DNA from: Callaeas wilsoni
Taxonomy: Eukaryota > Chordata > Aves > Passeriformes > Callaeidae
Direction: 5' to 3'
DNA: 64,000 nt
NCBI GenBank assembly: GCA_013398955.1
Contig: VWPU01014023.1
Location: 186,001 to 250,000 of the forward strand
In this document: in pieces, positions 60,991 to 64,000 of the stretch
Position numbering within the stretch: the first letter of the stretch is position 1
Layout: every line of letters begins with the position of its first letter
Made by a program: the position numbers and the translations under genes
The notes under the pieces: model-generated
Told to the model about the DNA's origin: nothing
The model's database searches: none
Seen by the model: the letters and a program-made list of their open reading frames with translations, nothing else

Positions 60991-63900
60991 AGGGTTATAA
61001 TTACATATATTCCTACAGATCAGAAAATATAACCTGAAGGGTTTTAAACCAGGCCCTTCCACCCTGAAATAAGAGTCTGACTCAGCACAAGAACTAACTG
61101 GTGAAAAAGGAGCTGAAAGCAGGTGATGCAGAGCGAGTTGTGCAGCTGAAGGAATGGCTGTGAAGCTGCAGGTGCATCCATCCCCCACAGAGATGTGTCA
61201 AACTCCATCACATTGGTGGAAATGGAATCATATCAGAACAAAGATAAGGAGGTTGGTGTGCCTATTGCTGTCTCTAATCAGCTTCAGTTTCCATTTTGAC
61301 TTCAGTCTTGCTGTCTGCATTAAGTAGAAGGCTGTAATTTATCTCCCTTGTGACTAGAAATTCACCTGCAGAGTTGTTCTCACACTTGTTCCCCATCTCC
61401 TTTTCGTTTTCCTGTGATTACTGCAGTCCTCCTTCCTTCATCCCACCCTGAAGCATCCCATGATTGCTGTTGAAGGAAGACAAATTGATGTGATATTGCA
61501 GAGATGGGCTCTGAGAACTACTGCCAACACTTGCCTCAGTGTGTGTTTCCCGTGCTTGGGACAGTTCTCTCCCTTTCCTCCTCCTGCACCGGGCAGAGGC
61601 CGGGGAGGCTGCAGTGAACAGAAGGGTGCTGTTTCAAACTCCTGTGGTTTTACAACACTTGGCATGTCCAGCCAGCAGTGACTGCAGGTGTGTGGTGTGG
61701 TATGGTGTGCCGTGTGAAAGCCAGTGAAATCCTGCTGAAATCTCGGAGGTTTCTGTCCTAAAGATAGCCTCAAACGGTGATATCCCATCTCCTGGGGCTG
61801 GGTAGCCCTCAGAGCCTCTCCCCTCCTCTCACAGCATGTTTGCTGTGCTGGGATCTCTGTAGGAAAGATGTGGGGATTTTGCTGCTATCATTACAATCAG
61901 GGTTTGATGGGCACAGCCTGTCACTAATGCTAATGCTACAAAGGCTGGTGTTTTAACTCTGGGTCTATCGATAATCAGGTTGGAGGTAGTTTCTGCTGCC
62001 TCTGCAGTCTGACGTCCTCTTTCAGGATGGGATGAGGATGAGTCAGCCTCTTTCTCTGCTGAATTTCTGAGAAGTCTGTAAACTAGCTTGAAAAGGGCTC
62101 CCAAATTCAGAATTCATATTAGCTAAGCAGCATCCATCCCCCTTTGGGAAGAACCTCAGTTGTACAGTAGAGTCGTAAAGTACAGGTTGCTAATTTCCAT
62201 GGAAGTGTCTCCCCCAAGGTCCCTGCTTCTTTGTCAGCAAGCATCAGAAGCTTGTAGTGAAGCCTTTTATTACTAAGATTTCATTACTTATACTAAATAC
62301 ACTCCAGAACATTTATTAATGTACTGTAAAGCAAAAGGAAAAATTAAAAATAAACTATGCTTGTCAAAGAAATAAAGTGCCTCTTACACTGCATGATCCT
62401 AGCTTTTCTTCTTGATAATTGCCCGTGTTCGTTTGCCATTAATTCAGTGCATGAAAGAATTGCAGTAAGGTCTGCAAGATGTTAGAACAGTTTAATGATG
62501 CTTTTCTTTAAAGAACAAAGAATAGCACCTTCATTTACTGTAAATGGAGAGCCAAGGACAGAAGCCCTCGAGCCTTTTATATCAGGATTTCAGTAGCATA
62601 GGTGATTTCAAGAAAAGATTGTAAACGCTCTGTCCACTACACACTGGTCCACCTCTTTGAATTAGAAGCAGTCCTCAAAACGTTTAGTGACCTCTCTCCA
62701 GGCCCAACAGACGTTTTCTCTGATTGGTTAACCTGCTTTTGCTTCTGAAATGGAAGCTTCCAAAATTGTAACTTGTAGCCCAGTTTTCAGGTTCCTTCTT
62801 GCTAAAACATCTCTTCTCTCATTCTGTCAAGAAAGAAACCAGAAGAAAATAAGGATAAGTTCAAACCTAACAGCTGGAGACCATATTCAGAGATGGCTGT
62901 CTGCTTTCCTAACATAGAATCTTTAGACTTGAGCCTATACAGAAACAAGAAATGCATTTTAAATTTAATCAAGCTATTATTGTCTCAAACTGTGGAACAG
63001 AACTGCACTTGCTTATCTTTCCCTCAGTATCTCTATCTGACAGGAATGTAGGAAAAATTGCCTCCAATCTCATTAATGCACACGGCCCATTCAGTTGTAT
63101 TGTTTTCCCAAAGGAAAATTAGGGAAATTAAAAGAAAAAAAAAAGTTTTTATGGGAATGCTGCCAACACATGCAGATAGAATTCAAAGAAAAAGCATCAT
63201 TCCTACATAGTAGCTGTCAGGGTTTTTTTGCTTTTGTTCAAAACATACTTGCTTCTCATTTCTGTACTCCAGGGAAAGAAGCATTTGCAACTAACGATGT
63301 TTGCAAGTAGAAGAATAATTAGGAGGAACAACAGCATATATCTCAGAACTAGTGTTACATTTTAAGCTTGTTCTCTGTGTTTTCGGTTTTTTTTGTCCTG
63401 ACCTAATGGGATGTGTTTCTCAGATGTAAATGATATGAAACAGAGATTGTTTACGGAGCAACTGCTTTCCGGAAGATGTTTGCATGCTAAAATGCTGCTC
63501 CACTGGTTGACTTTAAACCATTAAAGAAAATAATAACTTATCCTATTCATAAAGATAAGCCTGAATGAAAATCTGTGATTCAAATACACTGTCAACTCTA
63601 TTTTTTTTCTGCCAGCTGAACTTGTGTTGAATTGAAAATGGTGTTTTATCCCAATTTTACACGAGTATCACTATATGAACTTGGAGAAATCCTCATCCCT
63701 AATTTCTCCACCTGCACAAGATTATCCTCAATTTTTGAACCCTTTTCAGTACTTTAAAAACATGTTTTCAAGAACAATGTTACATGTATGGTTTGCAGAA
63801 CAATTTCCATCTGTAGTCATGAAAGTACTTAAATAACAGTGGAAAAATTATGCAGGAAAGTTGATGTGGAGAAGGCATCCCCAGGTGATGCCAGGGCCAG

Positions 63901-64000
63901 AGACAGAAAATGAGCACATCTCCACTAACTGGAGACAGCCTTGGTCCAGTAAACTGCCCTGTTGAGGTACAACTTGACATATTTCTGACCAGGGAGGAAG
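60991..64000. other. Unique non-coding DNA to the window end
   Basis: No gene or clear repeat recognised. 62270-62560 is AT-rich and complex, with no coding signal. Open frames, including 116 codons at 61438-61788 (minus), show no domain. Confidence 0.4.

Noticed and set aside
1..64000. tRNA, rRNA, CRISPR, IS element or operon
   Set aside because: No such structure was seen on reading, and the sequence is clearly vertebrate in repeat content.

Overview
The window reads as nuclear DNA from a bird. The main evidence is its repeat content: chicken-repeat-1 (CR1) LINE pieces in several states of decay, including the CR1 ORF2 C-terminus and the CR1 3' end with its short ATTCTATG-type tail. It also has two kinds of LTR sequence with retroviral polyadenylation signals, and very old amniote SINE/LINE relics resembling MIR and L3. 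No Alu, L1 or B-element sequence was seen. The low recognisable repeat load (a few percent by eye), AT-rich unique sequence and absence of any compact gene arrangement fit an avian intergenic region or a large intron. I cannot name the species. A 23-base run of N at 29459-29481 shows this is a draft scaffold.

I found no host protein-coding gene. All open frames are short (about 60-150 codons) and scattered evenly over both strands. The only two whose translations I recognise are decayed LINE ORF2 pieces, at 1371-1682 (minus) and about 30986-31260 (minus). No tRNA, rRNA, CRISPR array or bacterial-type element was seen. A host exon too short or too poorly conserved to recognise by eye could be present.

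Layout. 1-1075: unique DNA. 1076-1882: minus-strand CR1. 2171-2714: two LTR-like units head to tail, period about 272 bases. 2715-12924: unique DNA with a GC-richer patch near 10520-11340. 12925-13060: MIR-like relic. 13061-21559: unique DNA with an (ATCT)11 microsatellite at 18435. 21560-21745: MIR-like relic. 22671-22776: CR1 3' stub. About 28655: L3-like tail. About 29190-30002: ERV 3'/LTR sequence, interrupted by an assembly gap flanked by a 108-base duplicate. About 30960-31260: old LINE endonuclease fragment. 31261-40440: unique DNA. 40441-40740: diverged plus-strand CR1. 45639: (AAT)12. 48916: (AT)n. About 51206: another L3-like tail, followed by two inverted repeats. 58125-58275 and 60940-60990: weak MIR-like relics. 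The rest is unrecognised unique DNA.

Since there are no genes, there is no pathway to describe. The points most worth following up are the tandem LTR pair, the probably false duplication at the gap, the triplet array inside the second LTR, the ancient SINE/LINE relics, and a few AT-rich palindrome-bearing stretches that could be conserved regulatory DNA. I found no convincing new biological system.
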